Source: Demequina sp. (GTDB taxonomy: Bacteria; Actinomycetota; Actinomycetes; Actinomycetales; Demequinaceae). Taken from it: a stretch of DNA of 64,000 bases. Positions within the stretch are counted from its first letter, which is position 1. Each line of letters begins with the position of its first letter. Below the pieces are notes generated by a model. It had not been told where the DNA came from and ran no database searches. It was given only the letters and a program-made list of their open reading frames with translations. Both the position numbers and the translations under genes were made by a program. Location: contig JANQAD010000001.1 in assembly GCA_024707205.1 (NCBI GenBank), positions 2,197,979 to 2,261,978 on the forward strand, given 5' to 3'. This document shows positions 8,399-17,087 of the stretch, in pieces.

Positions 8399-9768
8399 GC
8401 GACACGGGGGACAGGCTCGCGGCAGCGGGCGTTGACTCGTACCTGACGCGGGAGGCGAAGCAGCAGCCGGCATGGCCCGACGCTGATGCACTAGCGCGCG
8501 TGAGGGCTCGGCTTGAGCGCGTCCCACCCCTGGTATTCGCGGGGGAGGCCGACGTCCTGCGCGGCCACCTCGCGGCGGCCGGCAAGGGAGAGGCCTTCGT
8601 GCTGCAGGGCGGGGACTGCGCCGAGATCTTCGCCGAGGCCACCGCGGACCGGATCCGCAACAAGATCAAGACGATCCTGCAGATGGCCGTCATCCTCACG
8701 TACGGCGCGTCGACGCCGGTGGTCAAGATTGGGCGCATCGCGGGCCAGTACGCCAAGCCGCGCTCCGCGGACCTCGAGACCCGCGACGGCGTCACGCTGC
8801 CGGCCTACCGTGGCGACATCATCAACTCCTCGGCGTTCACGCCGGAGGCACGCGTTCCGAACCCGGAGCGCATGCTCGACGCATACAACGTGTCCGCGTC
8901 CACGCTCAATCTGGTGCGCGCGTTCACCCACGGCGGCTTCGCCGACCTGCGTCGCGTCCACGCCTGGAACAAGGGCTTCGCCGCGAATCCCTCGTACGCC
9001 CGGTACGAGCAGATGGCGGCCGACATCGATCGCGCGGTGCGTTTCATGGGCGCGGCCGGAGGCGACTTCGATGCGCTCAAGACCGTGGACCTGTTCGCTA
9101 GCCACGAGGCGCTGTTGCTCGACTACGAGAGGGCGCTCACGCGCATCGACTCGCGATCGGACCTGCCGTACGACTGCTCGGCGCACTTCGTGTGGATCGG
9201 CGAGCGCACTCGGGACCTTGATGGGGCCCACGTGGAGTTCATGTCCAAGATCCACAACCCCATCGGCGTCAAGCTGGGGCCGACGGCGACCGGCGCGGAG
9301 GCGCTCGCGCTCGCCGAGAAGCTCAACCCGGAGAACGTCGAGGGACGCCTCACGTTCATCGTGCGCATGGGGGCGGAAGAGATCCGCGCCAACATGCCGC
9401 AGCTGGTGGAGGCGGTGCGGGACGCGGGCCTGAACGTGACGTGGCTCAGCGACCCGATGCACGGCAACACGTTCACCTCGGAGTCTGGCTTCAAGACGCG
9501 TCGGTTCGACACGATCCTGGACGAGGTCACGGGCTTCTTCGAGGTCCACGAGGCGCTCGGCACGGTTCCCGGCGGGCTCCTGGTGGAGCTCACGGGAGAC
9601 GACGTCACCGAGATCCTCGGCGGCACCGAGAAGATCGATGACGCGAGCCTTGCGCTGCGCTACGAGACCAAGGTGGATCCGCGCCTGAATCACCAGCAGT
9701 CGCTCGAGCTCGCGTTCCTCGTGTCCGAGTTGCTCGCCAAGCGAACCCCGCGAGTGGAGACGATCTAG
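8395..9768 (+). CDS. Class II 3-deoxy-7-phosphoheptulonate synthase
   Basis: A 457-residue class II (plant/mycobacterial type) DAHP synthase that condenses phosphoenolpyruvate and erythrose 4-phosphate, the first step of aromatic amino acid synthesis. Family features include LQGGDCAEIF, the KIGRIAGQYAKPR active-site segment, and WLSDPMHGNTF with metal ligands. Length is close to M. tuberculosis AroG (Rv2178c). The ATG overlaps the phosphofructokinase stop. An exact copy of the 11-mer GCCCGACGCTG lies in the coding sequence at 8475-8485. Allosteric control by aromatic amino acids is known for the family but cannot be confirmed here. Confidence 0.93.
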   Translation: MSDTGDRLAAAGVDSYLTREAKQQPAWPDADALARVRARLERVPPLVFAGEADVLRGHLAAAGKGEAFVLQGGDCAEIFAEATADRIRNKIKTILQMAVILTYGASTPVVKIGRIAGQYAKPRSADLETRDGVTLPAYRGDIINSSAFTPEARVPNPERMLDAYNVSASTLNLVRAFTHGGFADLRRVHAWNKGFAANPSYARYEQMAADIDRAVRFMGAAGGDFDALKTVDLFASHEALLLDYERALTRIDSRSDLPYDCSAHFVWIGERTRDLDGAHVEFMSKIHNPIGVKLGPTATGAEALALAEKLNPENVEGRLTFIVRMGAEEIRANMPQLVEAVRDAGLNVTWLSDPMHGNTFTSESGFKTRRFDTILDEVTGFFEVHEALGTVPGGLLVELTGDDVTEILGGTEKIDDASLALRYETKVDPRLNHQQSLELAFLVSELLAKRTPRVETI

Positions 9769-11723
9769 TTGTAGACCAAGACGAGCGTCGTGCCCTTTTC
9801 GACCTGCTGATTGGGCGCGAGGCTCTGGTCCACGATGTGGTTCTTGTGGCTGAGGAACGCGTACTTTCCGTTCGTGACCACGTTGAAGCCATCCTTCTTG
9901 GCTGCGGCAACCCCGTCCGCGTAGTCCATCCCCACATAGTCGTCGACCGTGATCAGCGGCGGTCCGTCGGAGACCCAGATGGTGATCGGATCGGTGCGGT
10001 GGGCGTCGGCGTCGGCCTTGGGATCCTGCTTGAAGATCTGGCCCTTCGCCACCTTCTCGGTGCGGTCGTGCTCCACGGTGACATCCATGGCGTAGTCAGC
10101 GAGCGAGGCCTGCGCTTCCTCGAGCGTCATTCCCGTGAGGTCGGGCACGACGATGGGCTCGGGGCCGCCGGAGACGGTGAGGGTCACGGGCTCGTCGTGG
10201 CGGATGCTGGTCCCTGGCTTAGGACTCGCAGAGATGACCTCGCCCTTGGGGATGGTGTCGTCGTAGACGGTCTCCGACTTGGCTGCAGTGAGGCGCGCCT
10301 CGTCGAGGGCCGCGCGCGCGACTTCCTCCTGGCTGCCGACAACGGAGGGAACGGTGATCATCTCCGGGCCGAGCGAGATGATGAGCGTCACCTCGGTGCC
10401 CTTCTGCGCGCGCTGCTGCGCCTTGGGATCCGTGCCGATGGCAGTGCCCTCGATCGCCTCGTCATCGTTGCGCTCGTCGACCTTGACGGTGAATCCGGCG
10501 GCCTCAAGCATGCGGGTGGCGTCCTCTTGAGTCTGCCCCTCGACGTACGGCACCGTCGTGAACGCCCCGGGGCCCACGGCGTTGTACCACCACAGGCTCG
10601 CGGCGCCGAGCAGCACGATCACGGCGAGGATCGCTCCCACCCACCACCAGGCCCGACGCTGCGGCTTGGTTGGCAGCAGGGCGTCCGGGTCCTCGTCGAA
10701 GGCGGCGAGGTCGGTGCCCACGCGCTCGAAGGGCCGGCCGATCCCGACCGGCAGCGCGACGGTCATTCCCGCGGCCGGGGTCTCGAGCACGGTGGTCGCG
10801 TCGGGATCCCTCGTGATCGCGAGCGTCCCGCTCGGCGGGTCCGCCCGTCGGTCGAGGGTTGGATCGTCCATGAGTGCGCGCGTGGATCTGACGAGCACGA
10901 GCGCCGCAGCGGCGTCCGTAGGCCGCTCGCTGGATTCGCGTGCCGCGAGGGCCGCGACGAGGTCGTCGAATTCCGTGGGCAACCAGGGGGCAAAGGTCGA
11001 CGGGGTGGGAAGGTCCTCGTGAACGTGCTGCGCGGCGATGTCGACGGGGGACTCGCCGGTGAAGGGATGCCGTCCGGTGACCATCTCGAACAACATGACG
11101 CCCACCGCGTACACGTCGACACCAGGGGAGCCCGCGTCGCCGGCGGTGAGGAGCTCCGGAGCGAGGTAGCCGGGGCTGCCCATGATGAGGGTGTCCGACT
11201 GGGCGTTCACCTCGGTGACGGCCCTGGCGAGCCCAAAGTCCGTGATGCGCGCACGGCCGTCGGTGTCGATGAGGACGTTCTCCGGCTTGACGTCGCGATG
11301 CACGAGCCCCAGTCGGTGAGCTGTCGCGAGCGCGTCGAGGATCGCGTCGGTGAGGCCGAGCGCCTCGCCAATGGTGAGGGTGCCTTCCTGCGCGATGCGC
11401 GAGCGAAGGTTCTCACCGCGCACGTACTCCATCGTCAGGTAGGACAGCTCGCCGTCGATGCCCTGGTCGTAGACGTGCACGATGCCTGGGTGCGTGAGCC
11501 GCGCGGAGGACTTCGCCTCGCGGCGGAAGCGCGCCACGAACTCTCGCGACGCGGCGTCGTCAACCAGTGGCTGGTGCATCGCCTTGAGCGCCACCTCGCG
11601 CTCGAGCCGCTTGTCGAAGGCAACGTAGACGGCCGCCATCCCACCCGTCGCCACGTGATTGCGGATCTCGTACCGCCCGTCGACGACGCGGCCGATCAAG
11701 GGGTCGGTGAGCGTCTCGGACAC
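9765..11723 (-). CDS. Serine/threonine protein kinase with PASTA domains
   Basis: A 652-residue transmembrane kinase. The kinase domain (1-~290) has the Gly-rich loop VATGGMAAVY, the ATP-binding Lys47, HRDVKPEN (catalytic Asp144) and DFG at 162-164. A single membrane helix lies near residues 352-376 (VGAILAVIVLLGAASLWW). Four extracellular PASTA repeats follow, which bind peptidoglycan fragments in PknB-like kinases. Position next to an Rv2175c-like protein and a class II DAHP synthase matches mycobacterial pknL, although PknL itself lacks PASTA repeats. The GTG is likely leaderless (TAGAAT 6 nt upstream at 11730-11735, minus strand). The stop overlaps the DAHP synthase stop. Confidence 0.93.
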   Translation of the reverse strand: MSETLTDPLIGRVVDGRYEIRNHVATGGMAAVYVAFDKRLEREVALKAMHQPLVDDAASREFVARFRREAKSSARLTHPGIVHVYDQGIDGELSYLTMEYVRGENLRSRIAQEGTLTIGEALGLTDAILDALATAHRLGLVHRDVKPENVLIDTDGRARITDFGLARAVTEVNAQSDTLIMGSPGYLAPELLTAGDAGSPGVDVYAVGVMLFEMVTGRHPFTGESPVDIAAQHVHEDLPTPSTFAPWLPTEFDDLVAALAARESSERPTDAAAALVLVRSTRALMDDPTLDRRADPPSGTLAITRDPDATTVLETPAAGMTVALPVGIGRPFERVGTDLAAFDEDPDALLPTKPQRRAWWWVGAILAVIVLLGAASLWWYNAVGPGAFTTVPYVEGQTQEDATRMLEAAGFTVKVDERNDDEAIEGTAIGTDPKAQQRAQKGTEVTLIISLGPEMITVPSVVGSQEEVARAALDEARLTAAKSETVYDDTIPKGEVISASPKPGTSIRHDEPVTLTVSGGPEPIVVPDLTGMTLEEAQASLADYAMDVTVEHDRTEKVAKGQIFKQDPKADADAHRTDPITIWVSDGPPLITVDDYVGMDYADGVAAAKKDGFNVVTNGKYAFLSHKNHIVDQSLAPNQQVEKGTTLVLVYN

Positions 11724-11783
11724 GGCTTCATTCTAGGCGGGGCTGCAACGTGCCCTTGAGGGGCATGCCGGGTGCGGGCAAGG

Positions 11784-13106
11784 TCAGTCGAACCTTTTCA
11801 TCAGCGCGCGGACGGACTTCACGTACTGCTTCGTGTCGGGGTTCATGCCGTGCTTTCGCACGCCTGCGAGGCCTTGGTAGTACCCGGCGATCGCCTGGTC
11901 CAGGTTGTCCGCATTGCGCGTGAGGTACTTGAGGAGCACCACACCGGCCGTGATGTTGTCGTTGGCGTCGAGGAGGTCGAGGTCGCGGCCAACGATGGTG
12001 GAGACCCACGCGCCGGTGGACGGGATCACCTGCATCGTGCCGATGGCGTTGGCGGGGGAGACGGCACGCTGATTGAAGCCGGACTCCTGGTACGCGACGG
12101 CGAGCGCGAGCGACACGTTGACGCCGTACTTCTTGGCCGTCTTCTCGACGAGCGCGCGCGTCTGGGCGCGCGTGGGCACGGCGCTGTTGTTGAGGAGCTG
12201 CTTGTTCGCGTTCGCTCCCCGCACCACGTCTTTCGAGTACGTGCGCCCAGCAAATGTGTCTCCTACCAGGCCCGTTGGCACACCGCCGGGGATGGTGAGC
12301 TTCTGGCCCACGCGAATCGACGAGGGGTCCGTGATGCCGTTGGCACCCGCGATCTTGGAGACTGTGGTGCCGAACTTGCGGGCGATCGCGCTGAGCGTGT
12401 CGCCAGACTTGACGGTGTACCGCGCGGCCGCGGTCGTGGACTTGGTGGTGCCCGACGCTGTGCTCGACTTGGTGGTCGTGGTCGCCTTCACGCCGGGAAT
12501 GGTGAGGCGGTCGCCCACGTGGATCACCGCGTGGGAACCCAGGTTGTTGGCCTTGACGATCGAGGCGACGGTGGTGCCGTAGTGGACGGCGAGGTCCCAG
12601 ACGGTGTCGCCGGATTTCACCGTGTGCTTTGCGGAGCCGGTGGCCTTTTGGGTCGACGACTTGGTGGCCGACTTCGTGGCAGCGGTCTTGGTGTGCGCGG
12701 CCTTCGTCGCGCCCGGGATCACGAGCTTGTCGCCAACGTGGATCGTGGCGCGCCGGTCCAGGTGGTTCGCGTCCACGATCGCCGTCACGGTGGATCCATA
12801 GTGGCGCGCGAGGTCCCAGACGGTGTCACCGCGCACCACGGCGTGGGTGACGCGAGACGTGGATTCCGCGGCGCGAGCGGTTGGCACCGCGAGAACAACG
12901 GGCGCCGCGGCGGGCGCGAGCGCGCGCTCGATCGAGGCTGGAAGGGCGGCGAGCTGCGCGGTGACGGGGGCCGCCTCTGCGGCGATGCCCGCCTCGTGGG
13001 CCTGTTCGGCGTGGGCCGGGGACGCGAACAGCCCGGTGGCGGAGATCACGGCCGTTGCGCTGATCGCGCTGGTGCGCGCTCCTGCGGTGGGGGTGAACGA
13101 GGTCAC
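11784..13106 (-). CDS. LysM-repeat lytic transglycosylase, secreted
   Basis: A 440-residue cell-wall enzyme. I place the start at GTG 13106, with GGAGG 6 nt upstream and a signal peptide ([19 protein letters not shown]) directly after; a longer ATG at 13163 would place coding over the promoter. Three LysM modules (residues ~88-131, ~158-201, ~224-267) are joined by Thr/Ser/Lys-rich linkers and carry [11 protein letters not shown]-type motifs. The C-terminal ~120 residues form an SLT/goose-lysozyme-like domain with AYQESGFNQ, whose Glu is the likely catalytic acid. It should bind and cleave peptidoglycan outside the membrane. Its promoter carries four GTCAC repeats at 9-bp spacing that resemble MtrA sites. 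It sits between the PASTA kinase and its possible substrate. Confidence 0.9.
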   Translation of the reverse strand: MTSFTPTAGARTSAISATAVISATGLFASPAHAEQAHEAGIAAEAAPVTAQLAALPASIERALAPAAAPVVLAVPTARAAESTSRVTHAVVRGDTVWDLARHYGSTVTAIVDANHLDRRATIHVGDKLVIPGATKAAHTKTAATKSATKSSTQKATGSAKHTVKSGDTVWDLAVHYGTTVASIVKANNLGSHAVIHVGDRLTIPGVKATTTTKSSTASGTTKSTTAAARYTVKSGDTLSAIARKFGTTVSKIAGANGITDPSSIRVGQKLTIPGGVPTGLVGDTFAGRTYSKDVVRGANANKQLLNNSAVPTRAQTRALVEKTAKKYGVNVSLALAVAYQESGFNQRAVSPANAIGTMQVIPSTGAWVSTIVGRDLDLLDANDNITAGVVLLKYLTRNADNLDQAIAGYYQGLAGVRKHGMNPDTKQYVKSVRALMKRFD

Positions 13107-13129
13107 GGTGTCCTCCAGACGGTGAGGGT

Positions 13130-13188
13130 GTGACGGATGTGACTCAAGTGACTCATGTGACAATATCTCGCGAGGGCGCCGACGGCAA
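13130..13188 (-). promoter_or_regulatory. Promoter of the LysM transglycosylase with four 9-bp-spaced GTCAC repeats
   Basis: On the minus strand, TTGCCG (13183-13188) and TATTGT (13160-13165) are separated by exactly 17 bp, a good housekeeping promoter. Overlapping and following the -10, the pentamer GTCAC occurs four times at a strict 9-bp period: 13157-13161, 13148-13152, 13139-13143 and 13130-13134. Direct 9-bp repeats beginning GTCAC match the loose motif described for the actinobacterial response regulator MtrA, which controls cell-wall hydrolases. Assignment to MtrA is inference; the repeats and the promoter spacing are seen directly. Confidence 0.55.
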
Positions 13189-13207
13189 CCCTCGATAGTC
13201 TTGGCGC

Positions 13208-13555
13208 ATGTCAGACGCCGAGTGGCTCACCGTTCCAGACTTCGCCGATCGCCTTGGTGTGACGGCGTCTCACGTGCGCGAACTGCTCCGTGAGGGGGCC
13301 CTCGTGTCGACGCGGCGGGGAGAGCGCAACACCGTCCAGATTCCGGCGGACTTCATCGTCGACCTCGATGGCGCGCCCGCGATTCTGCCGTGGCTTCACG
13401 GCACGCTGACGGTGCTCAAGGACGCGCATCTGAGCGACGAGGCGGTGCTCGAGTGGCTGCTCAAGGACGAGGAGGAACTCGGCATGAGTCCCCTCGCGGC
13501 ACTGCGGTCCGGTAAGCGCGCGCCCGTGCGCCGAATCGCTCAGACGCTGCTCTAG
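13208..13555 (+). CDS. Rv2175c-like winged-helix DNA-binding protein
   Basis: A 115-residue protein with an N-terminal helix-turn-helix ([27 protein letters not shown]) and the C-terminal helical part seen in Rv2175c-family proteins. In M. tuberculosis, Rv2175c is phosphorylated by the neighbouring kinase PknL on an N-terminal Thr, which reduces DNA binding. Here the flexible N-terminal extension is missing, but Thr8 lies close to the start. The kinase gene is two genes away. The ATG is probably leaderless (TAGTCT 13196-13201, 6 nt spacing). It diverges from the LysM gene, so a protein binding between them could control both. Confidence 0.8.
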   Translation: MSDAEWLTVPDFADRLGVTASHVRELLREGALVSTRRGERNTVQIPADFIVDLDGAPAILPWLHGTLTVLKDAHLSDEAVLEWLLKDEEELGMSPLAALRSGKRAPVRRIAQTLL

Positions 13556-14610
13556 GACTCTCTCGCGCCCCAGGTAAGCAGCAGCCTCGAGAGCTCGGCG
13601 CGGCCCTCCGGGGCGATGGCGAGGCCGCCGACAATGCGGTCCGCTTCTGCGGTGAGCCCGGCGATCTCTGCCTCCACAGCGGCGATGGCTCCCGACTCCC
13701 TGATGACGGCTATCGCGGCGGCGACCTCAGCCTCGCTCGCGCTTGGCCGGCCCACGGCGACCTCGAGCGCGGACCTGGCGGCAGCGTCGGCCCGTGTCCA
13801 GGCGTGCCACAGCGGAACGGTGCGCTTTCCCTCGCGAATGTCCTCGCCAACCGGCTTTCCCGTCACGGAACTGTCGCCTACGAGCCCAAGGAGGTCATCG
13901 CGCAGCTGGAAGGCGATGCCGGCGGGCAGCCCCGCCGCGCGTGCCGCCTCGATCTGCGCTGGGGAGGCACCGGCCGCGCTCGCCCCAAGGGCGAGCGGGA
14001 ACTCGGCGGTGTAGGACGCCGTCTTCGCGCGCATCGTGGCGCGGATGTCCTCCAGCTGGCCGTCGAGCGCCGTCAGGGGAGTGGCCGCGATGCGCATGTC
14101 GAGGTACTGGCCAACGGTGACGAGTTCCATCATCTCGGTGAACAGGCGCATCGTCGTTGCCTGCGCCTCGCCCAGGGGCGCGCCGGCGATCGCTCGCGTC
14201 GCCGCGACCAGACTCAGGTCGCCGGCGAGCACCGCGCCCGCGAGGCCAAAGCGCTCCGGGGCGCCGGTCCCGCCGCGATCCGCGTGCTCCTTGGCGAACG
14301 TGAGATGAGTCGTTGGCCGTCCGCGACGGGTGTTCGCGTCGTCGAGCACGTCATCGTGGACGAGGGCAGCCGCCTGGAAGAGCTCGAGCGCGGCCGCCAC
14401 GGGAGCGACGGCATGGGGATCGTTTCCACCGTGCGCCGCATAGCTCGCCATGATGGCCGCCGCGCGCATTCGCTTGCCGCCGCGCACGGCGACGGCGAGT
14501 GCATCGATGAGCTCTTCGCCGATGGCGCCTGTGGGGCTCGCGGTCGCGCGGACCTCCGCAATGGTCGCGGCAATCGCCGCCTCGATCGCGTCCTGCGTGG
14601 CATCGGGCAC
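13552..14610 (-). CDS. Polyprenyl (geranylgeranyl-type) diphosphate synthase
   Basis: A 352-residue trans-prenyltransferase that chains isopentenyl diphosphate units. The first aspartate-rich motif DDVLD is at 86-90, followed by ANTRRGRPTTH; the second is DDLLGLVGD starting at 238, with KPVGEDIREGKRTVP after it. GRKR-like GGKRMR at 44-49 binds diphosphate. Product length cannot be set from sequence alone; an IdsA2/GGPP-like role is the usual assignment at this locus (compare Rv2173). The GTG is likely leaderless, with TAGGCT (14617-14622, minus strand) 6 nt upstream. Its stop overlaps the convergent Rv2175c-like gene. Confidence 0.9.
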   Translation of the reverse strand: MPDATQDAIEAAIAATIAEVRATASPTGAIGEELIDALAVAVRGGKRMRAAAIMASYAAHGGNDPHAVAPVAAALELFQAAALVHDDVLDDANTRRGRPTTHLTFAKEHADRGGTGAPERFGLAGAVLAGDLSLVAATRAIAGAPLGEAQATTMRLFTEMMELVTVGQYLDMRIAATPLTALDGQLEDIRATMRAKTASYTAEFPLALGASAAGASPAQIEAARAAGLPAGIAFQLRDDLLGLVGDSSVTGKPVGEDIREGKRTVPLWHAWTRADAAARSALEVAVGRPSASEAEVAAAIAVIRESGAIAAVEAEIAGLTAEADRIVGGLAIAPEGRAELSRLLLTWGARES

Positions 14611-14631
14611 GGCACCAGCCTAGAGGCGCGT

Positions 14632-14655
14632 CCCCAGGGTGGTCTCACCTTGGGG
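14632..14655. promoter_or_regulatory. Inverted repeat between idsA-like and DUF4192 genes
   Basis: CCCCAGGGTG (14632-14641) and CACCTTGGGG (14646-14655) form a 10-bp inverted repeat with one G-T pair and a 4-nt centre. It lies about 10 bp upstream of the -10 of the divergent prenyl synthase gene, in the spacer/-35 zone, so it could be an operator. A chance hairpin in GC-rich DNA cannot be excluded. Confidence 0.35.
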
Positions 14656-14716
14656 TTATCCACCGTTCGGCGGTCCGACGCTCGCGCCAGCCGGGCGGCC
14701 GCGTCAGGGTTTCGGC

Positions 14717-15712
14717 ATGGAGACATTGAAGATTGGCCTCGGCGAGATCGTCGCCGGAATCCCTACGGTCCTGGGCCACGAGCCGAGCGAGGCGGTGGTG
14801 GCGTTGAGCCTCAACGAGTCGGGTCTGCCCACGTGCGCCTTCGAGATCCCGCGCTCTGTGCTGCTTGACGAGGACTCCGCGGGAGTCACCGCGGCCGCCG
14901 TCGCGGAGGAGCTGTGTGAGGATCGCGGCTTCGCGGTGCTGCTCGTGAGCTACACCGATGCGGACGTGCGCGCCCACTGCCCTGCGCTTGAGGCGCTCCG
15001 CCTGGAGGTGGACGTCGCGGTCCCGAACGCGGAGGTGCTCGCGGTCAAGGACGGCGAGTGGTTCCGCCCTGGATGCTTCGACGTCGGGTGCTGCCCTCGC
15101 GAACTTCCCGAGGTGCCCGTCGCCTACGCGAACATCGTCGAGGACGCGCGCAGGCGGGCCGAGGAGCACGCCGAGCATGCGCGCAGGGCGCTCGAGCGAG
15201 TTCAGCGCCGCTTCGAGCAGCGCGAGTCGGCGGCGCTCGTGTGGGAGGAGGCGCTCGCAGAGGGTGCCGTGTGCGACGCCACTGCCGCGCGCAGGCTCGC
15301 GGCTACGCTCGACGACCTGTGCGTGCGCGACTGGGTGGTGCTGACGATCCTCGGGGCGGGGCCTGAGGCGAGGGACGATGCGCTGGAGGGGCTCGAGACC
15401 GGGGCCGTCGCCGTCGCCCTGGATGCGGCGCTCGTCGGCCACGCGCGACCGAACCTGCTTGTCACGGAGCGCGCCCGCGCGGTGGTGGAGCGCGTGGCGC
15501 GGGCCGCGCGCGGACGCTCTCGCAAGGCGGCGACGAACACGTTGGTTGCCGTGCTGGACTGGTGGGAAGGGAATCTTGACGAGGCGAAGGAGCGTTGTGA
15601 CGTGGCGTTGAGCGCCGATCCCAACTACCGCCTCGCGGAGCTCGTCCTGCTCGCGGTCAGCCGCGGGATCCGCCCTGGCTGGCTTGCGCATGCCGGACAA
15701 AGCGCCCATTAG
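14717..15712 (+). CDS. DUF4192 family protein
   Basis: A 331-residue soluble protein of the actinobacterial DUF4192 family, recognised by the N-terminal pattern IGLGEIVAGIPTVLGHEPSEAVVALSL and by its position upstream of the principal sigma factor. A charged helical segment (~140-170, Arg/Glu-rich) and a TPR-like tail (DEAKERCDVALSADPNYRLAELV) can be seen. Function is unknown; I do not propose one. ATG 14717 is chosen because homologous-looking sequence begins there; upstream in-frame sequence lacks coding character. No clear Shine-Dalgarno is visible. Confidence 0.75.
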   Translation: METLKIGLGEIVAGIPTVLGHEPSEAVVALSLNESGLPTCAFEIPRSVLLDEDSAGVTAAAVAEELCEDRGFAVLLVSYTDADVRAHCPALEALRLEVDVAVPNAEVLAVKDGEWFRPGCFDVGCCPRELPEVPVAYANIVEDARRRAEEHAEHARRALERVQRRFEQRESAALVWEEALAEGAVCDATAARRLAATLDDLCVRDWVVLTILGAGPEARDDALEGLETGAVAVALDAALVGHARPNLLVTERARAVVERVARAARGRSRKAATNTLVAVLDWWEGNLDEAKERCDVALSADPNYRLAELVLLAVSRGIRPGWLAHAGQSAH

Positions 15713-15744
15713 GGGGTGTGAGGCGAGAAAACCGGTGCGATCGG

Positions 15745-15770
15745 GGAACGAATCACTTGACAGCGGCGTT
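15745..15770 (+). promoter_or_regulatory. Candidate SigR/SigH-type promoter upstream of sigA
   Basis: GGAAC at 15745-15749 and GTT at 15768-15770 are separated by exactly 18 nt, matching the GGAAT-N18-GTT pattern of thiol-oxidative-stress ECF sigma factors (SigR of Streptomyces, SigH of mycobacteria and corynebacteria). A TTGACA at 15757-15762 overlaps but has no matching -10 at 16-18 bp. SigR control of the principal sigma gene (hrdB) is known in Streptomyces, which makes this plausible; the match itself is only 8 fixed bases. Confidence 0.45.
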
Positions 15771-15896
15771 ACAATTTAATGGATTTGCGCGCGGCCCACC
15801 AGCCTCGTTCCCAAGTCCGCAGCGCCACAATCCACATCACAGCGTCGTCCTGCCGCGCGCAGGCACGATGCGCCCCCGATTCTCGAGGAGCCTGCC

Positions 15897-17087
15897 ACGA
15901 CCCCCGCTAAGGCAACTGCCACCTCTCGCAAGGCCAAGACCGAAGAGCCGGAGCTCGAGGTCGTTGACGACGCCGAGCTCGACGATACCGAACTCGACGC
16001 GGCCGTCGTTGACGACCCGGAGCCCGACCCCGCCGCCGTCACTGGCGACGTTGCAGTGGTCGCCGAGGCCGACGAGGACGAGGACGAAGACGACGAAGAG
16101 TCCGAGGAGGACGCCGTCGGCTTCGTGGTGACCACCGGCGACGACGACGCGCCAACCCAGCAGGTCATGACCGCTGGTGCCACTGCGGACCCGGTCAAGG
16201 ACTACCTCAAGCAGATCGGAAAGGTCGCGCTCCTCAACGCAGAGCAGGAGGTTGACCTGGCCAAGCGCATCGAGGCCGGCCTGTTCGCGGAGGAGAAGCT
16301 CGCCTCCGGCGAGAAGATCGCCCCCAAGCTGCGCCGCGAACTCGAGTGGATCGCGAACGACGGCCGTCACGCCAAGAACCACCTGCTCGAGGCCAACCTG
16401 CGCCTCGTGGTCTCGCTCGCCAAGCGCTACACGGGCCGCGGCATGCTGTTCCTGGACCTGATCCAGGAGGGCAACCTCGGGCTGATCCGCGCGGTCGAGA
16501 AGTTCGACTACACCAAGGGCTACAAGTTCTCCACCTACGCCACGTGGTGGATCCGCCAGGCCATCACCCGCGCCATGGCCGACCAGGCCCGCACCATCCG
16601 CATCCCCGTGCACATGGTCGAGGTCATCAACAAGCTCGCCCGCGTTCAGCGCCAGATGCTCCAGGACCTGGGCCGCGAGCCCACGCCCGAGGAGCTCGCC
16701 GCAGAACTCGACATGACGCCTGAGAAGGTCGTCGAGGTGCAGAAGTACGGCCGCGAGCCCATCTCCCTGCACACGCCCCTCGGCGAGGACGGCGACAGCG
16801 AGTTCGGAGACCTCATCGAGGACTCCGAGGCCGTTGTTCCCGCGGACGCCGTTGGCTTCACGCTGCTCCAGGAGGAGCTCAGCAAGGTCATGGACACGCT
16901 CAGCGACCGCGAGGCCGGTGTGGTGGGCATGCGCTTTGGGCTCACCGACGGTCAGCCCAAGACGCTCGACGAGATCGGCCGGGTCTTCGGCGTGACGCGC
17001 GAGCGCATTCGCCAGATCGAGTCCAAGACGATGTCGAAGCTGCGCCACCCCTCGCGTTCGCAGGTCCTGCGCGACTACCTCGACTGA
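15897..17087 (+). CDS. sigA: Principal RNA polymerase sigma factor (SigA/RpoD), start codon unclear
   Basis: Group 1 sigma-70. After an acidic, low-complexity N-terminus come region 1.2 ([21 protein letters not shown]), region 2 with the core-binding and -10 recognition helix ([33 protein letters not shown]), region 3 and region 4 ([21 protein letters not shown], the -35 helix). Coding sequence clearly continues upstream of the first in-frame canonical start (GTG 16056), because the frame reads [19 protein letters not shown] and then acidic repeats typical of this family. No in-frame ATG, GTG or TTG exists from the stop at 15777 to 16056. GAGGAG at 15885-15890 sits 6 nt before an in-frame ACG at 15897, which I use as the start. 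Either ACG is used or the sequence has an error there. Confidence 0.9.
   Translation, partial: TTPAKATATSRKAKTEEPELEVVDDAELDDTELDAAVVDDPEPDPAAVTGDVAVVAEADEDEDEDDEESEEDAVGFVVTTGDDDAPTQQVMTAGATADPVKDYLKQIGKVALLNAEQEVDLAKRIEAGLFAEEKLASGEKIAPKLRRELEWIANDGRHAKNHLLEANLRLVVSLAKRYTGRGMLFLDLIQEGNLGLIRAVEKFDYTKGYKFSTYATWWIRQAITRAMADQARTIRIPVHMVEVINKLARVQRQMLQDLGREPTPEELAAELDMTPEKVVEVQKYGREPISLHTPLGEDGDSEFGDLIEDSEAVVPADAVGFTLLQEELSKVMDTLSDREAGVVGMRFGLTDGQPKTLDEIGRVFGVTRERIRQIESKTMSKLRHPSRSQVLRDYLD

Noticed and set aside
9837-11759. 640-codon open frame antisense to the PASTA kinase
   Set aside because: Composition is a complement shadow of the kinase; no motifs and no credible start.
13107-13207. c-di-AMP (ydaO) riboswitch before the LysM hydrolase
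   Set aside because: Only ~100 bp are available, the promoter lies close to the start, and no ydaO-like conserved blocks are seen.
15868-16131. Alternative frame starting ATG 15868 before sigA
   Set aside because: It gives a Pro/Arg/Ser/Thr-rich peptide and is out of frame with sigA; the sigA frame carries the family-like N-terminus.
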